From positions 248,001-312,000 of the forward strand of contig JBAMJR010000089.1 of NCBI GenBank assembly GCA_038501785.1: DNA of 64,000 nt. The letters run 5' to 3'. The DNA is from Myoxocephalus aenaeus (lineage: Eukaryota > Chordata > Actinopteri > Perciformes > Cottidae). Under the pieces are notes generated by a model. That model searched no databases. It had not been told where the DNA came from and was given only the letters and a program-made list of their open reading frames with translations. The first letter of the stretch is position 1; each line of letters begins with the position of its first letter. Positions 36,003 through 47,317 of the stretch are shown piece by piece. A program made the translations under genes and the position numbers.

Positions 36003-39000
36003 ATGCCTGGAACGCACTTCACAACCCAGGAAGCACTTGAAGCGGTCTTGGCGAGCAGCGACGAGGAAGAGAACGGAGGAGAATCAGACTGTGAAGGCTT
36101 TGACTCCTGCGATGAAGAAGATTACGCAGAACGAAGGGATCCATTTGAAGATGGGTAAGTGTATTTACTAACTAACTCAACTTTGTTTTGCAATAGCATA
36201 TTTGCTCACGATTACGCTGTCCGTTACATTACTGCACGTTGACTAGTAGTGTTTACAGAGATCACCGCCGTGTACGCTCGACTACCGTGAGGCAGGTAAT
36301 GTTTACTGTAAGCACCGTGCTAGCTCCGACTACCGTGGGGCAGGTAATGTTTACTGTAAGCACCGTGCTAGCTCCGACTACCGTGAGGCAGGTAATGTTT
36401 ACTGTAAGCACCGTGCTAGCTCCGACTACCGTGGGGCAGGTAATGTTTACTGTAAGCACCGTGCTAGCTCCGACTACCGTGAGGCAGGTAATGTTTACTC
36501 TTAGCGCCGTGCTAGCTCCGACTACCGTGGGGCAGGTAATGTTTACTGTAAGCACCGTGCTAGCTCCGACTACCGTGAGGCAGGTAATGTTTACTGTAAG
36601 CACCGTGCTAGCTCCGACTACCGTGAGGCAGGTAATGTTTACTGTAAGCACCGTGCTAGCTCCGACTACCGTGGGGCAGGTAATGTTTACTGTAAGCACC
36701 GTGCTAGCTCCGACTACCGTGGGGCAGGTAATGTTTACTGTAAGCACCGTGCTAGCTCCGACTACCGTGAGGCAGGTAATGTTTACTGTAAGCACCGTGC
36801 TAGCTCCGACTACCGTGGGGCAGGTAATGTTTACTGTAAGCACCGTGCTAGCTCCGACTACCGTGAGGCAGGTAATGTTTACTGTAAGCACCGTGCTAGC
36901 TCCGACTACCGTGAGGCAGGTAATGTTTACTGTAAGCACCGTGCTAGCTCCGACTACCGTGAGGCAGGTAATGTTTACTGTAAGCACCGTGCTAGCTCCG
37001 ACTACCGTGAGGCAGGTAATGTTTACTGTAAGCACCGTGCTAGCTCCGACTACCGTGAGGCAGGTAATGTTTACTGTAAGCACCGTGCTAGCTCCGACTA
37101 CCGTGAGGCAGGTAATGTTTACTCTTAGCGCCGTGCTAGCTCCGACTACCGTGGGGCAGGTAATGTTTACTGTAAGCACCGTGCTAGCTCCGACTACCGT
37201 GAGGCAGGTAATGTTTACTGTAAGCACCGTGCTAGCTCCGACTACCGTGAGGCAGGTAATGTTTACTGTAAGCACCGTGCTAGCTCCGACTACCGTGGGG
37301 CAGGTAATGTTTACTGTAAGCACCGTGCTAGCTCCGACTACCGTGGGGCAGGTAATGTTTACTGTAAGCACCGTGTTCGTTATGACTACCGTGAGGCAGG
37401 TAATGTTTACTGTAAGCACCGTGCTAGCTCCGACTACCGTGGGGCAGGTAATGTTTACTGTAAGCACCGTGTTCGTTATGACTACCGTGAGGCAGGTAAT
37501 GTTTACTCTTAGCGCCGTGCTAGCTCCGACTACCGTGGGGCAGGTAATGTTTACTCTTAGCGCCGTGCTAGCTCCGACTACCGTGGGGCAGGTAATGTTT
37601 ACTGTAAGCGCCGTGCTAGCTCCGACTACCGTGGGCCAGGTAATGTTTACTGTAAGCACCGTGCTAGCTCCGACTAGCGTGGGGCAGGTAATGTTTACTC
37701 TTAGCGCCGTGCTAGCTCCGACTACCGTGGGGCAGGTAATGTTTACTGTAAGCACCGTGCTAGCTCCGACTACCGTGAGGCAGGTAATGTTTACTGTAAG
37801 CACCGTGCTAGCTCCGACTACCGTGAGGCAGGTAATGTTTACTGTAAGCACCGTGCTAGCTCCGACTACCGTGAGGCAGGTAATGTTTACTGTAAGCACC
37901 GTGCTAGCTCCGACTACCGTGGGGCAGGTAATGTTTACTGTAAGCACCGTGTTCGTTATGACTACCGTGAGGCAGGTAATGTTTACTCTTAGCGCCGTGC
38001 TAGCTCCGACTACCGTGGGGCAGGTAATGTTTACTGTAAGCGCCGTGCTAGCTCCGACTACCGTGGGGCAGGTAATGTTTACTCTTAGCGCCGTGCTAGC
38101 TCCGACTACCGTGGGGCAGGTAATGTTTACTCTTAGCGCCGTGCTAGCTCCGACTACCGTGGGGCAGGTAATGTCTAAGCACCGTGTTTGTAACTTAGTA
38201 CTGACTTTTTTTTTCTTCTTTTTTTTTTTTTTTCTCAGAGAGGCTTCACAGCTGCCACGGTCCAGTGGAGCATCACTGCAGCAGGGGTCTCGTATTCCCA
38301 GACTACTACAGCCTCCCAGTCCGCCGGCTACAACGCTAGCCACTCCATCCCCACCAGCCCCGCCAGCAAAGAGGTCGCGTATTCCCAGACTACCACAGCC
38401 TCCCAGTCCGCCGGCTACAACGCTAGCCACTCCATCCCCACCAGCCCCGCCAGCAAAGAGGTCGCGTATTCCCAGACTACCACAGCCTCCCAGTCCGCCG
38501 GCTACAACGCTAGCCACTCCAGCACCGCCAGCAAAGAGGTTGCGTGCTCCCCGAAGACTACCGCCAACAAAGACGCCGCGTGCTTCCCCACAGCTACCTG
38601 CACAGCAATCTTGGAAGACGGACAGTGACCTGGACACTGCTCCCCCTGTCTCCAGGTTCCAGCCAGCCCGGACACCAGGTCCACACCTCAGCGCCACAGC
38701 AACACCCATTGAACTGTTCAAACTGTTCTTCGATGAACAAACTGTAAAGACACTGTGTGCAAACACAAACAAACAGGCTGCAAAGCAAAAGGCAAAAGGG
38801 AAAAAATATAAATGGACAGACTTGGACGTAGGTTTATTTTACAAGTACATGGGGTTGCTTTTGTACATCGGCATGGTAAAGCTAGACGGGATTAGGGAAT
38901 ACTGGAGGCAGAATCACATGTGTTCCGTGCCGTATCCAAGGCTGATCATGACACGAGACAGATACAGGACAATATCGTGGAACCTTCACCTTAGCGACCC

Positions 39001-40141
39001 TGATGAGGACGTCCACAATGACTGCAAAAAGGGCACGGCTGATCATGACAAACTTTTCAGAGTGAAACCCCTAATGGACACCATCAAGACTGCCTGTAAG
39101 GCCTTTTACCATCCCCACAGAGAGCTGGCTGTGGATGAAAGAATGGTCGCCTCCAGGGCTAAGAGTGGGTGCTGCCAGTTCATGAAAGACAAACCCACAA
39201 AGTGGGGATTCAAGTTGTTCGTCTTGGCTGACTCGAGGAATGGCTACACGGTGGACTTCTCTATTTACCCCGGCAAAAGTAGCGTCCCCTCCGCACATGG
39301 CCTGTCATATGATGCTGTCATGACCCTTGTGCGACCCGGTTACCTCGGCACAGGCTACCACATTTACATGGACAATTTTTATTCCAGCCCCAAGCTCTTC
39401 AGGGCTCTCCATGAGTGTAAAATTGGTGCCTGTGGGACGTACAGGGACTACCGGAAGGAATGCCCTCGGACTGATGTGAACGCTCTCACAAAGAAGTCGA
39501 CAAGAGGCTCCATGAGATGGATCCGTGATGGCCCCATCATCTTTGTGAAGTGGATGGACACGAAGGAAGTATCGGCCTGCTCCACAATTCACTCTGCATA
39601 CTCTGGGAGAACTGTGACGAGGAGGGTGAAGCAGCAAGATGGCTCCTGGGAAAGAGCATCAGTCCCCTGTCCCACACCAATTGCAGAGTACAACGAGTAC
39701 ATGGGTGGAGTTGATCTGTCAGACCAGCTCATCCAGTACTACTCTGCACGACACAAGACGATGCGCTGGTACAGAACGCTTTTTTACCATTTTCTGGACA
39801 TTGCCGCCACCAACAGTTACATTCTGCACAAGGAACTCTGTCTGGCCCAGCGAACAACACCCATGACGCACAGAGGTTTCGTGGAGGAGCTGACTGCTGA
39901 GCTCTGTGGAAAGTCGCTCCTCACCGCTCCTGTCCAGGCCCCTAAAGGTCATATTCCTGTGCTTATTGCTGCTGCTGCTTCTGCTGCAGCCTGCCCAAAA
40001 ATGAAGGCAACAACGGGTCGCAGGGTGTGTGAGTGTTGCAAAAAGAAAGGCCATCGAAATCTCACACCATGGAAGTGCAGGGAGTGTGACTTTTACCTCT
40101 GCATGCAGCCGTACAGAAACTGTTTCGAGGAATGGCACTGA
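36003..40141 (+). CDS. piggyBac-type transposase (PGBD-like), two exons
   Basis: Exon 1 is 36003-36154, ending ATGG/GTAAGT. Exon 2 is 38239-40141, after a poly-T tract and CTCAG. The join is in phase and gives 2055 coding bases, 684 residues, a normal length for the family. Exon 1 is acidic (SSDEEENGGESD). Exon 2 starts with a Pro/Ala-rich linker made of a 29-residue repeat (PPSPPATTLATP, AKRSRIPRLPQ), whose KRSR motifs could act in nuclear import. The DDE-type core follows, with the catalytic Asp residues in ELAVDERMV, HIYMDNFYSS and YMGGVDLSDQ. A Cys-rich C-terminus (CECCKKKGH ... CRECDFYLC) forms the RING-like DNA-binding finger. The enzyme cuts and pastes DNA at TTAA. There are no disabling mutations. 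The upstream ATG at 36003 is chosen because it alone gives an exon that joins in phase. Confidence 0.85.
36284..38187 (+). repeat. 48-bp minisatellite, about 40 units, in the transposase intron
   Basis: The unit has invariant GGCAGGTAATGTTTACT and GCTAGCTCCGACTACCGTG parts. Variant blocks alternate: GAGGCAG or GGGGCAG, TGTAAGCACC or TCTTAGCGCC, and GCTAGCTCCG or GTTCGTTATG. Units are almost identical, and the last is truncated (GTAATGTCTAAGC). As 48 is a multiple of three, long open frames of 16-residue repeats arise on both strands; these are artefacts. It occupies nearly the whole intron (36155-38238). Confidence 0.97.
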
Positions 40142-40157
40142 AAAAGTAACGTCTACT

Positions 40158-40500
40158 CTATTTTGTGCCTTATTTGTTGTGCAATACTGTTACTTATTTT
40201 GTGCCTTATTTGTTGTGCAATACTGTTACTTATTTTGTGCCTTATTTGTTGTGCAATACTGTTACTTATTTTGTGCCTTATTTGTTGTGCAATACTGTTA
40301 CTTATTTTGTGCCTTATTTGTTGTGCAATACTGTTACTTATTTTGTGCCGCCTTTGTTGTGCAATACTGTTACTTATTTTGTGCCGCCTTTGTTGTGCAA
40401 TACTGTTACTTATTTTGTGCCTTATTTGTTGTGCAATACTGTTACTTATTTTGTGCCTTATTTGTTGTGCAATACTGTTACTTATTTTGTGCCTTATTTT
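40158..40500 (+). repeat. 36-bp tandem repeat in the transposase 3' UTR
   Basis: About 9.5 units share CTTATTTGTTGTGCAATACT and TTATTTTGTGCC; two central units read CCGCCTTTG instead of CCTTATTTG. It starts 16 bases after the stop codon. Low-complexity ORFs on both strands come from this array and are not genes. Confidence 0.95.
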
Positions 40501-40725
40501 TACCTTACGTTTATTGTAATTCTGTGCATATGACAATACAAATATCTTTATGTATAATATGCAAAAAATTAAAAATTTTATTTGAAAAAAATAATGTTGT
40601 TATGGTCATTTTTCATTTGCACACACCCCATGAAGCTTTATCTGCAGTATGAAGTCATTTCTCACTCACTTTTTTTATCATTTTGGTGAAAGATTTGAAA
40701 GACTACATTTCTACTCAAAAACGGA

Positions 40726-40731
40726 AATAAA
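40726..40731 (+). terminator. candidate polyadenylation signal of the piggyBac
   Basis: AATAAA lies about 585 bases after the stop codon and 370 bases before the transposon end, in an AT-rich 3' UTR. It is the clearest canonical hexamer in the right arm. Confidence 0.4.
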
Positions 40732-42160
40732 AGATTTGGTTTTAGACATTTATTTTCATATTTCTAGCATGAATTCACATATTTCACTGCTTTTGTGAAC
40801 CTAATACCTTTGGTAAACCAACTTCTAGCACCAAAATGTTTCGTCAACATGAGTAAAGGTGTGTTTTCACAAGATATATGAAGCATTTTTAAAAATCAAA
40901 CTTTAATTTTTCAGCTTTAGATTCATATTATCACTTTACACTTTTGCCTTATGGCAATTGTGCCTCATTATATAGATAGCTGAGATTGTTCTGCAATTTT
41001 AGATGTAACACATGGGTATGTATCTTATATGCAAGTGCCTTAAAAGGAGACTTTAAGAAATTATGTAACATCGAGAAAAAGGCTAAGACCCTGAAGGGTT
41101 AATGCTGCCACACACAGGTGCTGCACTCTAAATCTCTCCCAGACGGCGTAGTTCAGACCTGGGTATCTTACGGCTCTCCCAGTCCGGCCCGCGTGAGGTC
41201 AATCGAAAAATAAATAAATAAGATGCACACCATAAATATAATACAACAGCACTGCTTTTACTCTGAAGGCGGTTTACGTATGCGTGCGCGCTTCCACAGC
41301 CTCACAGACCGGTTTGTTGCCAACAGACTGACGGGAAAGCACGTCTTGTTCTGCAGTTTCTGTCCTCAGCAAGCAGCGGGTGCTGCCGCGAGCCGCTCCG
41401 CCTCACAGAGCATTAATCGCGCATGCGCAAAGCCGCTGCTGAGATACCTGACTGTCTTTCACATCTCCACCTCATTCAACCAGTCTTCAGTGCACTGCAG
41501 TTCAAGCCAACACAGACTGGACTTTTCTCACTGAAGAAAAACTGAACTGAACAAGATTTGTATAAAGTTAATCAATTGCTGGTCTTTAACATACATCTTT
41601 AAGGTAAGCAACAAACTTAACATGACAAAAGAAGGAGTGGCTTGTCCCTCACAGGGACCCTTACTACTGAACAGACTGTTTATGTTGTTCCCTGATAAAA
41701 GACAAATGTTTCTTCTTCAGCATGATATTAAGCTGTTTCACATTAGAATAAAATAGTCTATAACATCTGAAAATAAATACAATATTTAATTGAATGACCA
41801 GTTATATAGAAGCATTAAAAAATATATATATTTTTTTTTCTTCCCTGGCATATGTTTTTGATTTATATACTGTTGTTAACTTGCTGTTGCTCCAGAGTGC
41901 CTGTTATATTGTTCTGATAACATTACTTTAAAATAAAAGCGCACAATACACTAGTTTTTACTTCATTATTGAATTTGGCGCATAATGCAATTAATCTCGA
42001 TTAATCTCAGAAAAATAATGCGATTAATCAGTATATGATCAACACAATATGCATGTTCAGAAATAGAAAAACAGCTGGTGGGGATGGCTGTGCTAGAGGG
42101 TCTGGTGGTGGTGAATCCTCTCTGTAAAATAAATGACTAGTCAATACTAAGTTCACCCCT

Positions 42161-42430
42161 AGTGTGTAGCATGCCGTGAACTTACATTTACGTTGAGATC
42201 GGTCGACCAATGACAGTTCTCTCTACAGTCAGAGCTTGCGCAAGAAGGTGGAACATGAGGGAGATACCATTTCCAAAACTTGTAAGGGGGTAATAACTAT
42301 TTTCCCCGACGTAGCAAAATCCCGGACGTTTTTGGAATCCCTGCCGGACACTTTTTTTAGGTCTCGAAAAGAGGACATGTCCGGGAAAAAGAGGACATGT
42401 CCGGGAAAAAGAGGACGTCTGGTCACCCTA
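42161..42430 (+). repeat. dispersed repeat, copy 2 of 2
   Basis: It is near-identical to 3379-3620, in the same orientation. It differs by a local duplication of a 20-base GAGGACATGTCC-GGGAAAAA block near the right end and by a few substitutions. It again ends in GACGTCTGGTCACCCTA. Boundaries on the left are uncertain. Confidence 0.75.
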
Positions 42431-42564
42431 CCCTAACTCTTGCCTGAATGATGGTAAAATGTTGCCGGGCGCAGGCAACGGAAGCAGAAAGTCCCCTCTT
42501 TCAGTTAGACGTCAAACCATATTTATGCGATGTATTATCGCGAATATATGAATATTTTAAAAAC

Positions 42565-42985
42565 CTCAGAGTTAAACCTCAAGTTTGTCATTTTGGCCGT
42601 TGCCATCTTTTTTTTTTTTTTGCCTTGTTGTTGTTTTGCAACCAGAAGAGACACGAATGCTGAATTTGACACTTATGTGCAAACAAACTGTTACAGTTCT
42701 AAGGCCAAAGCCCAGACAACCCCCAGATCTGACAACACCATGGTAACGACCTGCCAATCATGTTAGCCACCCCTAAAGTATACCCTGTTTTATTGTCTAT
42801 TTTGCTCATCATGCTGTATTGAAGAAGACTTGAAACTGGCGATTGAGACCAACTTATGTTGACAATGTTTACTGAGGTAATAAATCAAGTGAGAAGTAGG
42901 GTCATTTTCTTGTCAGACATGTGGACAGGCAGACTTTTTTTTGCAACTGGGAGGTTGCTCCCTGATGGTAGCATGATCAGTACAA
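42565..42985 (+). repeat. dispersed repeat of the GTAGTCACCGTGAC family, 3' portion
   Basis: It shares in order CATTTTGGCCGTTGCCATCT, GGTAACGACCTGCCAATCA, GCTGTATTGAAGAAGACTTG, GGTAATAAATCAAGTGAGAA and GTAGGGTCATTTTCT with the copies at 47826-48175 and 56855-57010. It is non-coding. I recognise the order of motifs as a common fish repeat but cannot give a superfamily. Confidence 0.75.
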
Positions 42986-45900
42986 ATTACCATTTTGTTT
43001 AGGGTTGTTTTATTTTGTTTGAACTAAATACCCGGTAGTGAGTAACGCCCGTACCGTGGAGTTTATTCTTTACATAAGCTATAGTTAACTTAATTCACAA
43101 AGACCGGAGAAATATGTTGATGTAAGAGTTGTAAGTTGATTTAGGATGTTTCATCCACGGGCAACACATTTTCATGGCAGCGATCCAGCTATGAAGAAAG
43201 ATGACATTTCTATTCTTCGTCCTGCATACTATAGATTGGTTAATTGTTTTTACACCTGTCAGAAAAGGGCACGACATCATCAGACCTCCACAAATTGCAA
43301 AATTCAAATCAGAGCTGTGGGCAGCAATTCAGTTCCAAGCTAGGCTAGTGCTATTAGCAAAGGACTAGCTACCTGGACAGCAAATATTGCAAACTCTGTT
43401 TGTATTTAAATATGGCTCATTCAAAAGAGATTTTGCATTTGTTTATACCTTCAACAATACATACAAGTAGCAATTGTACGTGTTCAGTCCTGAGATGGTC
43501 ATAACACCTGTATTCATGAGTGGCATGCTGGTGTATTCATCATGCATGTTTTAAATCACCTGGTGTCACATGATGTGGATGTGCTCTTTCTTTTGTCTGA
43601 GAATGAATGCAGCTGAGCCTGCTGTTGCTGTAGCACTAAAACTCAGAGCAGGAAAATGAGGTGCTGGCAACAAAGAGCTTTGAGGAAGTAGACACGTATC
43701 TCCAAGGACACATACCACCCAGCAGATCAAAGGACCTAGAGGACGTGTTTGATGGGGAAACCACACTGGCTTTCAAAGCATTGTATCCTGCATCTCACTA
43801 GCCCACCAAGGCCCATGATAGAAATTCTAATACACCCGCCTGTCAGTTAATTGAAGCCTCATTATGTCCCTTGGGGGACAGCAGGCTAGTCTTTGGAGAG
43901 CATCTTTGTCCTGCTGCATGCTCGTCATTAATTATTATTCCTCAATCACCTCCTCAATAACACCGTTTATTGTTTGAATGTGTTTTTATGTCTTGTCACC
44001 AATCTTTTGTCTTGGGAGGAGACACTGATGTTTGACAGAGAAAGAGATCACAGCTATCCACATATTCACTTATATCATATCAGCCTACCTTTGGGGATGT
44101 TGTCTGTTGGCTGAGGAGATGTTTGGTTGTCAGTGTTGTGCATTTGATCATGGGGGTGTGGGGGGGATTCGGAGTGTGTACCTTTTGTTAGTCTGCATTG
44201 CAACAGACTATATACTAGAGGACATGTGAAGGACACAAGGAGCGGTTTGGCTCGATGTTTGTGAGTTATTGTATTTGGAAAAGCAGAATCATTGCATATT
44301 TTACGATAGAAAGACTCGCACACAGTCAGAGTGGTCCTGTCATTGCAGAGGCATGTCCCCCTTCCCCCTGAGACAGGCAATCTTCCAGACAGACAGGAAG
44401 TCAGCCCTGTCTGTGCGAAGTTCGCAGAGAGGAGCAAGTGATGAGCGATGGCAGCTGATCTGAGCTCAGCCATATTTCTACACATGGCAGATGTCGTGTG
44501 CAGTGTAGAGTATACACTTGATCTTTGTGAAAATATACACAGCTCAGCATATCATGGGTGTATCAGAGTTATCTTGGCGGGAATCGTATTTGACATGCAC
44601 AAACCCATGTATGTTTTCCAGCTTAACGTGTCTGTTTAGCCAATGAGGGGATGATGCTGCATTCTGCCAACAGTCCTGACAAATTGTGTCTTAAAACCCT
44701 GACGAATGGTATCAATTGCCCCGATATCATAGCATGTCTGCAGCTGTATCAGCCGGGAGCCCTTTCTCTGTGGATGTGGATGATACTCCAGGAGTTGACA
44801 CTGGCTCTTGTTTGAGTTCAAAGAGCAGTTATTGAACAGATCGCCTCGCTCATCACGGTTCATTGCCGTGGCGCACAGCATTTCTATAGTTTCCCACTCT
44901 GTCTTTGTGACCTCCTATCTCCAGACCAAATGACCGGTTAGGACATTGAAAGGGAAACTGCGTGCATTCCTCCATAATCGTAAGAGGTATTTAAATATGC
45001 TCTCTAAATAATTATGTGGTCCAGCCGGGAGCATCCAATGAATTTTTCACAAAAGCACTTTCTGCTATTTACATTCCTAAAATGTAATGTGGTTTACTTA
45101 TGCAGCTGGACGGCCAGAACCAAAGCATTCATTCCTGGGGACCAAGTGCAGGCAGAAAAGGAGGGGAGCTGAGACGAGAGGGGGGGTTGAGGAGAAAAAG
45201 TTCAAAGCGTGCAAGGTCAAGCTTGAGGGTCACTCTCTCGGTGCCTTTTCACTGCCTGCGTGAATAAATAACCGCCAATTGACTTTCTAATCGGGTGGGG
45301 CCTCATAAAATATGCAGTTTAATAATAATGATTATCATGGGTCCATTTTTGTTTTCACCCTGTGTTTTAATCTCGACGCATCTAAAGCGAGCTGTGTATG
45401 AAATAATGATGGGGCTGCTGTTGCATGCTTCCCTTTGCCTCTGAAATACAAAATGACAGCCAACTATTTCCCTCCACCCCTCACTCACAAAAGCCCTTAC
45501 CTGCTGAAATCTTCTCTGATTGGATCAAAGATTTGACCTATGTTGCTGGGTGACCTTTCCTGATACCACCGGTGCCTCCAGAGTAGAGAACCTTGCCGGG
45601 GCACCGGAGAATTACCTCGACGGCGGCATAGTCGCCGGCTGTCACAGAGCCCTTGTCTTTTTGATGTGACCTCTGACACCAGCCTCTGTAGCGATCTCCA
45701 GGGAGATCTGACGCTCTTGCTGGGCTGTGAATAATAGAATATATCTACCTGTCTTCGACCACCGTTGTCACCTGTGCTCCTATGATGAAATGTTCCCATG
45801 CTTATCTTCAGGGGTGATGTGTTCTTCCTGTCTGTTCCAGGGCTCAAAGTAAGGCGTCCGTGGCCAGCCATGGGAAAGAGCTGTCGACAAGGCGGCTCAG

Positions 45901-47110
45901 CTGGCAGTGCCCATGGCTCCCAGGGGGCCGAGAGCTGCCTGACGTGGAGAGTCAAGGACGCTGAAGGATGACAAGGGACAGCTGGAGAAGTAGAGGACTA
46001 TTCAGTCTCTGAGCAGACACTAAGGACCGCAGTCAACAGCGAGAGAGCGATAGATAAGAAGTAAGGTTTAGCGTCCTCTCCTTTTATCTATTTGTACAAT
46101 CCCAAAGCCCCCATAAGACTCATTGCAAGTTTGTGTTTTTTGTATGTATGAAGCTTACTACAAGTGCTTCTTATAAGCATGTAGCTCTTCATTTGATCAT
46201 TGCATTTATTTCACTTTCAAATCCAATTTTCTTTATGGAATATGTCTTCATTTCATAGTGATTTTTAATATTGAGTCCACTGTACTCCCCTTTGCATGAT
46301 TTTTTTGCTTTCAATTAGTGCTCCCGTTGTAGTCAATGACGCCTCCCCTGTCGTATCCTCATGCCTGGGGTTGCTGACAGACCTCTGGCCTGTCAGGCTT
46401 ATCTCAACAATTCTCAGGAAGAGATTCCACCGCTACTCACAGCTGTGTAGGAGGTCATCACTTCTACAGAGCCCTGCGAATGAGGTTTTAAGGATTTGGC
46501 AAGGGCCGATGCATGTATAGATGGATAGATAGATGGAGTTTGTAGAGGGTGAGGTACTGTGAGAGAGCTGTGGTTTGACCCAACGTGTCGCTGTTTCCGT
46601 AGCTGCTGTAACTCATCAGATTCCCCGATCAGAAAGCTTATTGTTGCCAGTTGGCATAGGATGCAACGTTTTATTTTTCTGCGTTTAAATCAAAATCATT
46701 CACGTTGTTTTAAGGCATATTTAGGGAAGGGTTCACCCACAGTCCATGATATTAGTAATTATATATGCATCACAGACGCATGTATGCTAAATCAGTGTGC
46801 AGGAAATAATGATCATGGCTGTGTGGTCGTTATGCTTTCCATCAAAGCCAATGTCCTCACGGAGCACATGTGTGTGTCAGGCATCATCTGCTGTAGATTA
46901 CTGTAGTATGGAATGTCTGTGTGTTGATCCGGCCCCCACCCTTTTGTCACCATATGTCACCCCTTATACCCTTTTGATAATTGTGATATAATCTGTGCTT
47001 CAAATTTTTCACAAACTTTTTCTTTCTGTGGAGCATTCTGAAACAAAATGATTTATTGTATTCTTCTCCTTGATGGAACAACCCATAATAAATATATTTT
47101 TTAAGTCCTT
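42986..47110. other. non-coding sequence, no confident gene
   Basis: No transposon ends were found. Homeodomain-type ATTA sites and AT-rich blocks (for example 43925-43980 and 45000-45090) might be conserved regulatory DNA, but this cannot be judged without alignment. One stretch has the layout of an exon (45841-46060) and is listed separately. Confidence 0.5.
45841..46060 (+). other. candidate host exon, possibly 5' UTR
   Basis: A strong acceptor (GTTCTTCCTGTCTGTTCCAG, ending at 45840) precedes 220 GC-richer bases. A donor (GAA/GTAAGG) starts at 46061. None of the three frames is open throughout. One contains an ATG in good context (GCCATGG, 45870) with a 33-codon ORF ending TGA at 45971. 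That fits an untranslated leader exon with a small upstream ORF better than a coding exon. No family is recognised. Confidence 0.25.
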
Positions 47111-47114
47111 CCAC

Positions 47115-47250
47115 CATAGACTCTATATAAAAAGAGGATGTAGTCACTGTGATGATTTTGAAGCCTTGAGTTCTACATTTTGGTTGGCGCCACCTTGTTT
47201 GTTTGTCACGAGAGGATGGAGCTAAGTTCAACAGAATGCTGAACACAACA
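47115..47250 (+). repeat. dispersed repeat of the GTAGTCACCGTGAC family, 5' portion
   Basis: It begins CATAGACTCTATATAAAAAG and continues GATGTAGTCACTGTGATG, then GGTTGGCGCCACCTTG. It matches the head at 30236 and is followed by about 0.5 kb of other sequence before the 3' half resumes at about 47826. Confidence 0.75.
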
Positions 47251-47317
47251 TTTTTAAGAAATCAAAATGTTACAAATTTTCATGAACTGTTAATGCGTAC
47301 TAATTATTGGATGCCTG

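Larger units (their letters stand above)
35767..41098 (+). mobile_element. complete piggyBac transposon, 5.3 kb
   Basis: TTAA lies on both sides (35763-35766 and 41099-41102). The ends are CCCTCTGGGGTCTT and, on the complement, CCCTTCAGGGTCTT, matching at 11 of 14 positions. Inside are a TATA-type promoter, a two-exon transposase without stops or frameshifts, a 48-bp minisatellite in the intron, a 36-bp tandem repeat in the 3' UTR and AATAAA polyadenylation signals. TTAA duplication, terminal CCC and the transposase family all agree. The intact frame suggests recent activity. Confidence 0.92.
35675..42030 (-). mobile_element. broken copy of a TTAATCG-type element holding the piggyBac
   Basis: On the left, 35678-35740 carries CGCGTTAACGCAGC and TTAACGGCGTTAA. 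On the right, 41975-42030 carries GCAATTAATCTCGATTAATC and GCGATTAATC. The same two motif sets mark the right and left ends of the element at 61632-63084, so this copy lies in the opposite orientation. Its own terminal TAGTGCTGTCA ends are not found on either side; it is truncated or rearranged. Between the piggyBac right end and the right motif (41103-41974) there is a GC-rich block with a donor-like AAG/GTAAGC at about 41602 but no ORF I can name. Confidence 0.6.

Noticed and set aside
36284..38187. CRISPR-like array
   Set aside because: Units are contiguous tandem copies without unique spacers, and the context is eukaryotic; it is a minisatellite.
36239..38238. N-terminal 660 residues of an apparent 1300-residue plus-strand protein, and an 836-residue minus-strand protein
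   Set aside because: Both are produced by the 48-bp tandem repeat being open in frame. The exon structure 36003-36154 plus 38239-40141 gives a normal-length transposase.
40029..40652. Low-complexity ORFs of 118-207 residues on both strands after the transposase
   Set aside because: They come from the 36-bp tandem repeat in the 3' UTR.
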